From NCBI RefSeq assembly GCF_018129995.1, contig NZ_JAFCKS010000008.1, forward strand, positions 62,001 through 126,000: a stretch of 64,000 bases of DNA, in the 5' to 3' direction. A model generated the notes under the pieces. The model was not told where the DNA came from. It made no database searches and saw only the letters and a program-made list of their open reading frames with translations. The stretch is from Bradyrhizobium sp. SZCCT0153. Lineage in GTDB: Bacteria > Pseudomonadota > Alphaproteobacteria > Rhizobiales > Xanthobacteraceae. A program made the position numbers and the translations under genes. Shown piece after piece: positions 19,545 to 27,993 of the stretch. Each line of letters opens with the position of its first letter. The first letter of the stretch is position 1.

Positions 19545-19952
19545 ATGCGATTTCGTGTCCGGAAGGCTGCCCACGTCATCGAGCGCGTGGGACTTGCTAT
19601 GGCAGGCGCAGCGTGCGGGCTGTTCGTCGGCGCCTATGTGGGATCGGCGATTCCCACGCTGACCACGCAGGGCTTCCTGCTGCTGATGATGGTGCTCGGC
19701 TTCGCCGGCTTCTATCTCGGCATCGACACGCCGCAGCTGCCCTTCGACGAGGCCCATGGCGAAATCGACGCCGCGGAGCTGCTGAGCTCGGCCGGTACGC
19801 TCTGCGCCACGCTCACGGCGTTTGCCTCCGTCGCCGTCATCGTGCTCCGCCTGGAGCCGCACATGGCCTGGACCTGGCTCGCCTTGTTCGGCTGGATCGC
19901 CGGTGTCGCGATGCAGATCGTCGCGGGCGCGAAAGCGCGGATGCGTAAGTAG
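19545..19952 (+). CDS. Conserved hypothetical membrane protein
   Basis: This 135-residue protein has about four hydrophobic segments: ~15-35, 40-60, 80-100 and 110-128 (TWLALFGWIAGVAMQIV). There is an acidic loop FDEAHGEIDAAE between the second and third. No catalytic motif is seen. It stands alone, with repeat elements on its 3' side. The function is unknown. Confidence 0.75.
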   Translation: MRFRVRKAAHVIERVGLAMAGAACGLFVGAYVGSAIPTLTTQGFLLLMMVLGFAGFYLGIDTPQLPFDEAHGEIDAAELLSSAGTLCATLTAFASVAVIVLRLEPHMAWTWLALFGWIAGVAMQIVAGAKARMRK

Positions 19953-19971
19953 CTTGCTTCCTTCTCCCCTT

Positions 19972-20110
19972 GAGGGAGAAGGTGGCGCGAAGCGCCGGAT
20001 GAGGGGTGTGCCACCGCGAATTCAGCTGTGAAAGATGAGATTGCGGAGGCAGACCCCTCACCCGTCTCGCCGCTAAGCGGCGAGCCACCCTCTCCCACAA
20101 GGGGAGAGGG
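19972..20110. repeat. Palindromic intergenic repeat, family B
   Basis: It starts TTCTCCCCTTGAGGGAGAAGG and ends CCCTCTCCCACAAGGGGAGAGGG. The inner words GGCGCGAAGCGCCGGATGAG and ACCCCTCACCC match other family members. It lies between the convergent membrane-protein and PilZ genes and may act as a bidirectional terminator. Confidence 0.8.
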
Positions 20111-20130
20111 GTAAGCAAGCTAACCCCTTT

Positions 20131-20376
20131 CTAGAACACCACGCCGACCCGCGTGCCGCGCTTCCAGGCGATGCGACAGCGCTTCCTGGTGTTGACGTGC
20201 AGCAGCTCGAACCTGTCGGGGATATTCACCTGGCCGCCGAGATCGACGCAGGCGCCGCCGGGCGAATAGTCGATCAGCGTGCAGACGATCACCGGCGCGC
20301 TCTTGTCGGTGATGATCTTGGCCTGGCGGGACACCAGGCCTGCAGGCTTCACGCGGGCATGTCGGCGCGGATGCAT
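20131..20376 (-). CDS. PilZ domain protein
   Basis: This 81-residue single PilZ domain protein has an RRHARVK motif near the N-terminus (RxxxR half of the c-di-GMP site) and DYSPGGACVDLGG (D/NxSxxG half). It is a candidate cytoplasmic c-di-GMP receptor. The ATG at 20376 (MHPRRHARV) is chosen because GGAGGAG lies seven bases upstream; a GTG two codons earlier is less well placed. No effector is adjacent. Confidence 0.88.
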   Translation of the reverse strand: MHPRRHARVKPAGLVSRQAKIITDKSAPVIVCTLIDYSPGGACVDLGGQVNIPDRFELLHVNTRKRCRIAWKRGTRVGVVF

Positions 20377-20545
20377 TGGCACTCTCCTCCAATTCCGCAG
20401 GTCTCGCGGCGGGCTTGCCGGCCATGATGAACGGGAGAGGATGCGAACCGGCTAAGGCGGGGCCGAGAATTTTAACGAAAAGTGGCGGCGAATGGAGAAA
20501 GCGGCGGTAACGGGGTGCCCCCTCCAGGGGAGGGTGGCAGTGGGT

Positions 20546-21883
20546 TCACCCCGTCACGATCTCCCCCGACGCCTCCACCCCCGTATGCGGCTGTACCGGC
20601 ATCGGCACCGTCTCGTACAGTTTCGGCAGGTTCACCGGCCGGTAGCCCGGCTCCGCCGCCATCCGCTTCAGCACGCTCTCGTGCACATGGGCGCCTTCGG
20701 GGATCGGGCGCGGCTCGCTATCGGGGATGTAGAAGCCCAGGAACACCTTCCGCTCCGGCCATTCCTTGTACTTCGCGCTCTTGGGCAGATATTCCAGCAC
20801 GCGCCAGAGCGCGGTCATGGAATCGTGCAGCATGCCCGTCTTGCCGGTGTAGGCGGGCGCGACGTACTGGAACGGCGAGTTCTTGCGCTGGATGCCCCAG
20901 GCGAGCTGGTTCACGGTGCGCGGGTTGAAGTTCAGCCCCGCCTTCGCGGCTTCATCGATCATCCAGATCAGCGGATATTTGGACTCGCCGCTCTCGGCCT
21001 CCGCATAGCCGCCGCCGACGTCGCTGTGCACGCCGGCGAACCACACCTGCATGATGTCCTGCGGCTCCTTCTTCTCGTCGGGCACGTAGCGGTTGCGCCA
21101 ATAATCCTGCGGCTCCTTATACTGCTTGAGGCGGAACATGCAGCGCCGCTCGTCGATGGCGATCGCCTGGCGGAAGATGTTGACGCTGGGATTGCGCAGC
21201 GTGAAGGCGAGCTCCTCCAGGCTGAACACGAAGAAGAAATTGTCGCGCCGCGGCACGATCACGCTCGCCACCGTGTCCCAGACGCCGATGAAGTGGATGG
21301 TCGCCCAGCGCGTCGAGGTGATGCGCGCGAACTGCGCGGCGAGGTCGAATTCGTCCTTCGGCAGCGGCCCGCTCTCGTCGGTCGCGACGTCCTTGAGGTC
21401 CTCGAAATCGTTGCCGCGCCCGGTGCCGGAATATTGCTTGTAGGCGACAAGGCCACTGCCTGCGAGGTTGGCCTGCTCCGGCGAGATCAGCCCGATCTTG
21501 TGGATCAGCCCCGCCAGCACGCGGACCGTGTAGGCACCGCGCGAAAAACCGAACAAATGGATCTTGTCGCCCGGCGCGTAATGCTCGACCAGGAAGCAAT
21601 AGGCCGACAGCACGTTGTCATCGAGCCCGTAGCCGGTGGCGAGCCCCAGCACCAGGTTGACGTCGGCCTTGATGCGGTGCCACGTCGACGGCTCCGTCAC
21701 CGTGCCGACCCCGGGATCGTAGAACACCATCTGCCGCGGCCGCGTTTTGTCGGTCTTGCGCAGGCAGCGATACAGCTTCAGGACGTTGGAGATGTTCTCC
21801 GAGATCTCGTTGCCGGTGCCGTCGCAGCAGATGACGAGATTTTTCGGCTCGGCTTTGTGGTCGGTGTTGCGCTCGGACTCCAC
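20546..21883 (-). CDS. DUF2235 domain alpha/beta-hydrolase (T6SS phospholipase Tle1-like fold)
   Basis: This 445-residue protein opens with LVICCDGTGNEISENISNV, the DUF2235 signature. It carries the nucleophile elbow HLFGFSRGAYTVR (GxSxG) and later WFAGVHSDVGGGY, which supplies the predicted acid/His part. DUF2235 proteins include Tle1 type VI secretion lipases, but no secretion or immunity genes lie nearby. A housekeeping or stress hydrolase is therefore equally possible. Confidence 0.85.
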   Translation of the reverse strand: MESERNTDHKAEPKNLVICCDGTGNEISENISNVLKLYRCLRKTDKTRPRQMVFYDPGVGTVTEPSTWHRIKADVNLVLGLATGYGLDDNVLSAYCFLVEHYAPGDKIHLFGFSRGAYTVRVLAGLIHKIGLISPEQANLAGSGLVAYKQYSGTGRGNDFEDLKDVATDESGPLPKDEFDLAAQFARITSTRWATIHFIGVWDTVASVIVPRRDNFFFVFSLEELAFTLRNPSVNIFRQAIAIDERRCMFRLKQYKEPQDYWRNRYVPDEKKEPQDIMQVWFAGVHSDVGGGYAEAESGESKYPLIWMIDEAAKAGLNFNPRTVNQLAWGIQRKNSPFQYVAPAYTGKTGMLHDSMTALWRVLEYLPKSAKYKEWPERKVFLGFYIPDSEPRPIPEGAHVHESVLKRMAAEPGYRPVNLPKLYETVPMPVQPHTGVEASGEIVTG

Positions 21884-21959
21884 AGGTCGGCCCCTCCCGG
21901 TGATGCTACCGGGACGAGTATAGCAAGAAAGCGCGACGGCGAGGAGACGATGGTACTTC

Positions 21960-22125
21960 TCACCCTCTCCCCTTGTGGGAGAGGGTGGATCAATCGCGCT
22001 AAGCGCGATTGAGACGGGTGAGGGGTTTCTCTCCGCGCGCTAATCTGTCGCGTCGGAATTCCCGGACACAACCCCTCATCCGCCTTGCCTTCGGCAAGGC
22101 ACCTTCTCCCACAAGGGGAGAAGGG
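21960..22125. repeat. Palindromic intergenic repeat, family B (long form)
   Basis: It contains ACCCTCTCCCCTTGTGGGAG, then the hairpin CAATCGCGC-TAA-GCGCGATTG, GACGGGTGAGGGG, a second hairpin GCCTTGCC-TTC-GGCAAGGC, and finally CTTCTCCCACAAGGGGAGAA. It spans the gap between two minus-strand genes. Confidence 0.78.
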
Positions 22126-22148
22126 AAGGTAGCGCTCGTCTCCGCCCG

Positions 22149-22490
22149 CTACTTCTTCTTCGCGGGGCCGAAATCCGGCTGCCAGTTGGCGTCCTTGCGG
22201 GTCGGTGCCGCGGCGATCACCTTGGTCTTGTCCTTCTTCGGCTTCTTGATCTCGCGATTGCTGCGTTGCTGGCCCTTGCTCATGTCGCTCTCCGGTGGTT
22301 TGAGGTCGTCGAGTTCGTCCGATTGCAGCACGCGGCCGCGCGGGGTGCAGACGCGCACGTCCATGTAGCCGTCGCGCAGCAGTTTTCGCGCGAGGCGCAG
22401 TGCGACCGTGGCGCTGCCGCGGCCGAGATTGGCGCTGCCATATTCGTTGGTCCCGCTGACCAGATAAGGCACGCGCATGGCCCTAGCCAT
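22149..22490 (-). CDS. Conserved hypothetical protein with Lys-rich tail
   Basis: It is 113 residues from the ATG at 22490 (MARAMRVPYL) or 109 from 22478. The N-terminal half (SGTNEYGSANLGRGSATVALRLARK) is soluble alpha/beta-like. The C-terminal third (residues ~70-113, starting MSKGQQRSNREIKKP) is basic and ends QPDFGPAKKK. The internal ATG at 22283 has its own GGAG site six bases upstream, so a separate 44-residue basic protein may also be made. The ATG at 22490 overlaps the stop of the small membrane-protein gene. No function is recognised. Confidence 0.65.
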   Translation of the reverse strand: MARAMRVPYLVSGTNEYGSANLGRGSATVALRLARKLLRDGYMDVRVCTPRGRVLQSDELDDLKPPESDMSKGQQRSNREIKKPKKDKTKVIAAAPTRKDANWQPDFGPAKKK

Positions 22491-22581
22491 TGAGGATCGC
22501 GGCTCCACGCAGCAGAAGAAGCAGGAACAGCGGCATGACCGCCAGCGGCACGATCCATTCCAGGATGCGACGGCGCGACAT
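22483..22581 (-). CDS. Membrane microprotein (32 aa)
   Basis: The frame MSRRRILEWIVPLAVMPLFL... is a short basic leader followed by a ~20-residue hydrophobic helix, ending ILNG. AGGGAA sits about six bases before the ATG. It overlaps the start of the following hypothetical gene by eight bases (ATGGCTAG), which suggests translational coupling. Such tiny proteins are easily missed. No function is evident. Confidence 0.55.
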   Translation of the reverse strand: MSRRRILEWIVPLAVMPLFLLLLLRGAAILNG

Positions 22582-22816
22582 CGAACGTTCCCTGCGGGTC
22601 TGTCGGCGGGAGCGCAACTGACCCCAGTCACCGGTCGAAGCCGTCGGATGTCGCGGTGATGCGGCGAGCCTACGCCTGCGGCCCGCCAATAGCGAGACCT
22701 AAAGCGCGCCGCGCTGCAGCGCGGCCGCGATAATGCTGGCTATTGCCGCGCAACAAGCGCATGGTCTGGCTACGTCGGCGTCGGTTGGGGCCCCTCTTTG
22801 CGAAAGGCAGGCGCGC

Positions 22817-23080
22817 ATGACCATCCGCTCGCGGCGAGAAACAATCACCTTCAAGCATCCGTTCCACATCCGCGGCGTCGAGCGCGAATTGCCCGCTGGC
22901 GCCTATGAGGTCGTCACCGACGAGGAGATGATCGAGGGCCTGTCGTTCGCGTCATATCGCCGCGTCGCCACCATGATCACGGTGCCGTCCGAAGGCGTGC
23001 AGGGCGCGACGGAGTTGCTGTCGATCGGCTCGGTCGACCTTGCCGATGCGCAGCGCCTCGATGCGAGTGCCGCCCCATGA
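22817..23080 (+). CDS. Conserved hypothetical protein (87 aa)
   Basis: It begins MTIRSRRETITFKHPFHIRG, followed by PAGAYEVVTDEEMIEGLSF, a compact beta-rich protein without signal peptide or membrane segment. The ATG at 22817 is chosen over upstream codons because the leader part lacks coding bias. It overlaps the next gene by ATGA, so the two probably act together. The function is unknown. Confidence 0.7.
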   Translation: MTIRSRRETITFKHPFHIRGVERELPAGAYEVVTDEEMIEGLSFASYRRVATMITVPSEGVQGATELLSIGSVDLADAQRLDASAAP

Positions 23081-23373
23081 GCGACTACCCCGTGGATCTC
23101 GACAAGCATCGCGGCATGGCCGCGCAGAAGGCGACCGATCTGCGCCGCGCGCTGGCCGACGTCGAATCCCAGGTCAGGGAGCTGCGCGAGCGCGAGGCCG
23201 ATCTCGAACATCGCATGATGACGGTGCCGGCGATGTCGTGGCCGGAGGCCGCGGTGAAGGCGCGCCATCTGCTCAACCTCTACGCCGCCAGCCTGCCGGT
23301 CGAGGACACCAAGCACCGCGCGCTGGTGACGGCGCTGCTGGACGATTTCGTGCGGCTCGGCGGCGAAGGCTGA
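23077..23373 (+). CDS. Conserved hypothetical coiled-coil protein (98 aa)
   Basis: The central part (DLRRALADVESQVRELRERE, about 22-41) is a strongly heptad-like helix, followed by a helical C-terminus (HLLNLYAASLP...TALLDDFVRL). There is no signal peptide. It is coupled to the upstream 87-residue gene by ATGA. The function is unknown. Confidence 0.7.
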   Translation: MSDYPVDLDKHRGMAAQKATDLRRALADVESQVRELREREADLEHRMMTVPAMSWPEAAVKARHLLNLYAASLPVEDTKHRALVTALLDDFVRLGGEG

Positions 23374-23399
23374 AGCCGGCCGCGATCGCGGTCTCGCTC

Positions 23400-23545
23400 C
23401 ACCTCTCCCGCGAGCGGGAGAGGTCGGCGCGTCCGGCCGATGCGAAGCATCGTCCCCGCGCGCCGGGAGAGGGCTCTCTCCTCGTTGGGGCTCTCGCCTG
23501 CGGAGACACCCTCACCCCAACCCTCTCCCGCAAGCGGGAGAGGGA
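23400..23545. repeat. Palindromic intergenic repeat, family B
   Basis: Left arm ACCTCTCCCGCGAGCGGGAG; right arm CCCTCTCCCGCAAGCGGGAG. Between them lie CGATGCGAAGCATCG (an internal hairpin) and ACACCCTCACCCCAACC. It precedes the DUF1488-like gene. Confidence 0.8.
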
Positions 23546-23573
23546 GCATACCCATCTCGCAAAGGAACGCCCC

Positions 23574-23852
23574 ATGACCCTCACCACCAGCCGCTTCATC
23601 GGCCACGACCAGGACCGCGGCATCGTCCAGTTCTCGATGCAGGACGGCGCCAGGGAGATCGCCTGCGCGATCTCGACCTCCGCGATGGACGACCTCGAGC
23701 GCGGCCCGCGCGCCAGGCCCAACGAGCGCGAAGCCCAGTTCACCCGCCTGCGCGAGCGCATCGAAGCCTGCACCGGACGGAAATATCAGGCCACGGAGTT
23801 CGAAGGCACCCCGCCGGGGATCGTGCTGCGGAGCATTGATTTTCGGGGGTAG
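23574..23852 (+). CDS. DUF1488-like small protein
   Basis: This 92-residue protein (MTLTTSRFIGHDQDRGIVQF) contains FSMQDGAREIACAIS and FTRLRERIEACTGRKY, which resemble DUF1488 proteins. The ATG at 23574 follows AAAGGAACG. It converges on the helicase remnant with only 15 bases between stops. A G-rich run surrounds its stop codon. The biochemical role is unknown. Confidence 0.7.
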   Translation: MTLTTSRFIGHDQDRGIVQFSMQDGAREIACAISTSAMDDLERGPRARPNEREAQFTRLRERIEACTGRKYQATEFEGTPPGIVLRSIDFRG

Positions 23853-23867
23853 GGGGAGGGGGCGAGA

Positions 23868-25847
23868 CTATCGGACCCGCAGCCAGCGGCGGCTAGCATA
23901 TGGTGCACTAGGCACTATTTGTTGCAAGCAGTTATGTAGCCAATTTTTTACGTCGATTGCGCTCTGAACGCGCAATACAACTCCCGAGAGGTCTTCATTA
24001 ATAGTAGGCGAGGGTATGAGTTTCGCAATTTCTTGGAATTCGCGATGTATAGCAATTCGATTTGGGCGCCTGGACCGAATCTGTCGAAGCGCAACTTTCT
24101 CGGGTTGGTCGAGCCCTTCTCGAACCGCTGCTCCAAGTGTGGCCAGAGCGATTGGGACGGGTTCCGTCGAAAATAAAGTCAGATAGAGTTGCGCGAGCAC
24201 GCCGTACAGATACGAAAGCTCGGGTATGCATCGCAATGTGAACTCTCGCGCTACTTCGCATTTCCCCAGTTTGCTTTCCGGCGTGCCAGCTAGGCGCTCG
24301 ATTTCTACGAGAGGACAGCCACTCATCCAAGCGGGCAACATCTTTTCGATAAGTCCCAGCGCGTAGGTACCTCTAGCGTCATCGTTTTGAAGAAGGCGAT
24401 ACGTAGCACCAAACATGCCCTCTAGACTTTCCGGCCGCATCAATTGAGGTATAGCGCTGGGTGTGGTGCGTAGCCAATTAAAGAGCCACGTGCGCCATTC
24501 GATAGTCGAGGATGGCAGCGCACTTGCGCTATGGAAAAGACTCTGGGTTAAGCCAGTAAGGATGCGAGTCGGGATTCCCGAGGTTGCTGCAATCTGGTCG
24601 ATCCAAGTATTTGTAATATCGGGATCCGCGTTGCGGACGCGGATTGCCGCCTCGGTACGGGTTGTGATCCATTGAGCATCACTGCGCTGGCGTGCTCGAA
24701 AAGCGCAAAGTGAGCGGGACAATAGAGCAGTTGCAGGCTCGTCCGGGCTCAGCTCCGGGCCTCTGGGCAATCGGCCTAGAAGATATTTTGCAGCGGAGGA
24801 TATTGGTTCGCTTGCGGTGTGGACCTGATCCAAGAGAGCTGTGAAAGGATCGTCTATCTCCAAGCATTGGTCGCTCTGGGAGAAAATTGCCTGCAGGTCC
24901 GACCAGTGACTATGAATTTGATTTGTCTTACTCTGAAAATCGACGACTTTGCTTGGAACAATCAAAACAAATCCTTGAGAGGCTTCACCTGCGCGGCCCG
25001 CGCGTCCTGCTGCGTTTAGAAGTTCATGCGCGTCAAGTTGCTCCAAACGGTTGGCTTCTGGGTCGAAGCGACTATCGCCGGCGATGATAACAACTTCGCT
25101 CGGCAAGTTCATTCCTTGGGCCAATGTCGAAGTTGCAACCAGGACGTTGACGCCGTCTTGGCGTCTAAACAGCTCTTCGTGCAGTTGCCTCTCTTGAATG
25201 ATGAGGAGGCCATGATGGCATGCACTTGCATCGAGAAGAGAGCCTTCGGGTGTAACTTTCACGTAGAGATATTCGGCGTCTCCAATTTCCTCGACGGCAG
25301 ATCGATAAAGAGCCTGCTCCTCCTCGGTGAGACGTATGGCTTGAAGCAGGTGGCACTCGTCGAAAACAATGAGCCCAACATCCTCGAATTCCGCAGGTGT
25401 GAAACTGAGCATAGCCAGGCACCGTTCCGGCGTTAGGACGCTGATGCCTGGAAGGGGTTCAGCGCCCATCGGAGAGAAGACGACCTCCTCGGCGCGTTCG
25501 CGTTGAACCTGGGCTTGAGGGAAGGTCTTTCCCAATGCGTTGGCTGTTTGTTCGACCAGCGCAAGCGTAGGTACCAAGAAGATGACCTTAACCCCCCGCA
25601 GGAGAGAGGCTGCTATTTTGAGTTCCGCCAACTTCGACTTTCCCCCACCGGTGGGGAAGCTGACTGCCGCTGATACGCCGGTCTCAAGATAGCCGGCAGC
25701 GATGGCATCTCGATGATTGCGCCAGACGTAGGGGCGTTGCTTTGCCATTTGCTTGAGGAGCTCCAGCCATCGCGAAGCTGGAATTCCGCCGGGAGGATTT
25801 ACCATAACAAGCGCGGAGCTGGGAAAGTCTCGCGCAACGGCCTGCAA
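23868..25847 (-). pseudogene. SF2 DEAD/DEAH-type helicase, probable defence-system helicase (HamB-like), damaged
   Basis: This 659-residue frame shows Walker A SFPTGGGKS (63-71), motif Ia VPTLALVEQ, motif II DECH (163-166), motif V VATSTLAQGMNLP (237-249) and motif VI GRAGRAG (281-287), then a long helical C-terminus. Motifs II and V are only ~75 residues apart, where SF2 helicases normally have about 200. Motif III and the first part of RecA2 are missing. Upstream in this frame a TAG blocks extension, yet the ~30 codons after it still read as helicase (FPPLSTLRTVSFPGP...). The N-terminal domain lies in another frame (25684-26346). G+C is well below the neighbours. It is most likely an inactivated gene, though a functional reduced protein cannot be excluded. 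Confidence 0.75.
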
Positions 25848-26346
25848 AAGGTTCGCGAGGTGGAGTGGGCCGGGGAAAGATACTGTACGGAGCGTGCTCA
25901 GCGGAGGGAACGATTCCCTCTATTTGCTCAGTTGAAAGGTTGATAACCCTTGTGAAGATTTGAGTCGCGCTTTCGTCGAGCCCGTCTGTTGTCTCCGCGA
26001 GCATTTGCCCCGCTAGGGCGCGCACCCCGCGGAGGATCATGAGGTAAAGGGCATTTGTTGCAGAAGTTGCAGGATTGGCTGAGCCAACCGCCGCCGTGGA
26101 TGGTAGCGAGCGGCTTAGGATCGCGCTTAAGCGTCCGGTGGCCAAATCGGCAATAGAGCTCAACAGGCGGGCTTCGATCAAACTGGCATTTTCGGCCGAC
26201 CGGATTCGTTTGGCTGCTTCAGCGGCGTCCGCGCTTGCCTCAGCAACGAGAAAGAGAAGCGCGGCTGAGACCTCCGAGGAAATGGAGTCAATAGAAAGAT
26301 AGCTATTCCGGACCGTTTCAGAGGGAATTGCAGCCTCAGCTAGCAT
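25684..26346 (-). pseudogene. N-terminal domain of the helicase, separated by a frameshift
   Basis: From the ATG at 26346 (MLAEAAIPSETVRN) this frame encodes ~145 helical residues (to about LSTEQIEG, ~25918). After that it turns into Arg/Ser-rich nonsense until 25684. The good protein sequence continues in the +1 frame with ESFPPLSTLRTVSFPGP, leading into the helicase. Removing one G from the GGG run at 25916-25918 would join both parts. The ATG overlaps the nuclease gene's stop by 11 bases; an alternative ATG at 26403 overlaps it more. I therefore read it as the 5' part of one helicase gene. Confidence 0.65.
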
Positions 26347-27058
26347 GCACACATGATGCGCCGAAGCTGCTACAAAAGACGTCCCCACTCGCAATCTCGT
26401 CATATCCTTTGAAGAGCTGTTTGCGACCGTTGGCAGTGGTATGGGACTCGCTCACGGTTATGCTGAGCCTATAGCGACGAGCCTGCTTCCAGATGATGTT
26501 CTCTATGGCTTGGTCTGGATCGATATCTGGTCTTGTGCCGAGCAACGAACTTACGTCTGCGGTTAGAACATTCTCTCTATCGCCGCTTTCGAGGAGTTTG
26601 AATTCCGGCCAAACCTCCTTTGTAATTGTTTGGCGCGGATTGGTCGTAGCTTTATCTTCAAATATGATCGCAGCCGTCACACGTGCGGCCGTTGCATCAA
26701 ATTCAAGCTGGAGCCCATCGAACCCTTTGTGAGCGAGTATCATGTGTGGCGCACGGGTGAGCGAGTTGGGATTTGCTTGCGTGGCAACCAACCAAGACAT
26801 CGTTTGGAAAATCCATCCATCACGATGCCAAGGGTCCGTGTTTTCAGGCACTGTGAGGAGCTTAATGGCAGCGCTCCGCGCGGCCCCCGTGGTTGGAGGC
26901 GAAGAGTTGTTTAAGCCCGCAAGAATTTTTGCAACGTGACGTGACTGTCCCAAGGCAACGCGTGCCACATGTTTGGCTAGCTCTTCGACGTCGTTGATGG
27001 ACCAAGCACATCCCTGACAAAGATCACCATCAGCAAAATTTGTTAGCACCACAGTCAT
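26336..27058 (-). CDS. Predicted PD-(D/E)XK-type nuclease, HamA-like partner of the helicase
   Basis: This 240-residue protein is not recognisable with certainty by family. Residues 110-136 read HKGFDGLQLEFD...IIFEDK, which gives Asp114, Glu134 and Lys136 in the spacing of a PD-(D/E)XK core. HamA of Hachiman systems (DUF1837) has a similar arrangement next to a helicase. A C-terminal KQLFKGYDEI may be a further conserved block, and three Cys/Trp-rich residues lie near the N-terminus (LCQGCAW). It is the first gene of a two-gene operon with the helicase, is low in G+C, and appears intact. A restriction-like or other helicase-associated nuclease is the main alternative. Confidence 0.55.
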   Translation of the reverse strand: MTVVLTNFADGDLCQGCAWSINDVEELAKHVARVALGQSRHVAKILAGLNNSSPPTTGAARSAAIKLLTVPENTDPWHRDGWIFQTMSWLVATQANPNSLTRAPHMILAHKGFDGLQLEFDATAARVTAAIIFEDKATTNPRQTITKEVWPEFKLLESGDRENVLTADVSSLLGTRPDIDPDQAIENIIWKQARRYRLSITVSESHTTANGRKQLFKGYDEIASGDVFCSSFGASCVHAS

Positions 27059-27180
27059 CTAAAAATAGACCAAAATCTTGGGTTGCATATGAGTGAGGTC
27101 GGCAACTCTACACTTGATTCCATTCTATTCGAGCGTTGAGAGTCAGAATTCGTGAGCTGGATCGAGCGCGCCGCACAAAC

Positions 27181-27208
27181 AAAAACGGCCGGATCTTCCG
27201 ATCCGGCC
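27181..27208 (-). terminator. Rho-independent terminator of rpmB
   Basis: On the minus strand a perfect 9-bp stem GGCCGGATC / GATCCGGCC closes a GGAA tetraloop and is followed by GTTTTT. It lies ~70 bases downstream of the rpmB stop. Confidence 0.85.
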
Positions 27209-27276
27209 GCCACGCAAACTCTACCCGGCCAAGCCTACGCCACCCGGCGCAAGCCTCGCTCTATCCGAAAACTCGC

Positions 27277-27588
27277 TTAGCTCGCCTTCTTCTCCGGCGC
27301 GGGGGTCGGGCCGACCTTCTTCTGGATGGCGCGCTTCAGCTCGAGGGCGCGCGGCGACAGCACGTCGGCCTTGGCCTTGAGCAGATAGGGGTCGAGGCCG
27401 CCATTGTGGTCGACGCTCTTGACCGCGTTGGTGGAGACGCGCAGGCGCACGTTGCGGCCCAGCGCTTCGCTGATGAAGGTCACGTTGACCAGGTTCGGCA
27501 GGAAGCGGCGCTTGGTCTTGATGTTGGAGTGGCTGACCTTGTGGCCGACGAGGGGGCCCTTGGCCGTCAGTTCGCAGCGGCGAGACAT
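27277..27588 (-). CDS. rpmB: 50S ribosomal protein L28
   Basis: This 103-residue protein starts MSRRCELTAKGPLVGHKVSH, with the L28 core KRRFLPNL and RVSTNAVKSVDHNGG. It is a structural component of the large ribosomal subunit. The ATG at 27588 matches the universal L28 start; the upstream open frame is not coding. It carries a C-terminal extension (KKVGPTPAPEKKAS) typical of rhizobial L28. A clear terminator follows. Confidence 0.97.
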   Translation of the reverse strand: MSRRCELTAKGPLVGHKVSHSNIKTKRRFLPNLVNVTFISEALGRNVRLRVSTNAVKSVDHNGGLDPYLLKAKADVLSPRALELKRAIQKKVGPTPAPEKKAS

Positions 27589-27993
27589 GGCAAAAATCCT
27601 TGGTTCGAGCCCCCAACGAGTGCGGCCGCCATCCGGGGCGCCACGGGGGCTAATTCTTTCGTCCTTGCAGGGAGCGGCGGACGTATAGGGGGGAAGGGGC
27701 GGGCCGTCAAGGTTTTGGGGCGGGTTTCGGCGGCCCGAGCCGGCGGCGGTGTGCCTCCTCTCCCGCGTCCGCCTTCGCCGAAACTTCGGCGGACGAGAGC
27801 GGGAGAGGTGTTCGTGGCCGCGGCGCCCGCCGATCACCAAAACGGCAATGTTTAAAACCCCTTACCATCACATAAAGGGCGTATTCGCACCCGAAATATC
27901 GGGTGGAGTTCCGCGCCCGACACGCCCGGACACATTGTGTGCCGCGGTTTTTGGCTTAAGTAACAACCGTTCGCGCCCCGATTGGATTGTTTC
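27589..27993. other. Divergent promoter region of rpmB and the DUF3108 gene
   Basis: This holds ~400 bases without a gene. It contains a short family-B-like repeat with an inner hairpin (CCTCTCCCGC ... GCGGGAGAGG, about 27757-27809) and an 18-base hairpin CACCCGA-AATA-TCGGGTG at 27888-27905. The AT-rich segment 27840-27880 is a likely promoter area. Confidence 0.45.

Noticed and set aside
23840..23875. G-quadruplex at the end of the DUF1488-like gene
   Set aside because: Only three long G runs are present within the usual loop limits, so a stable four-run structure is not supported.
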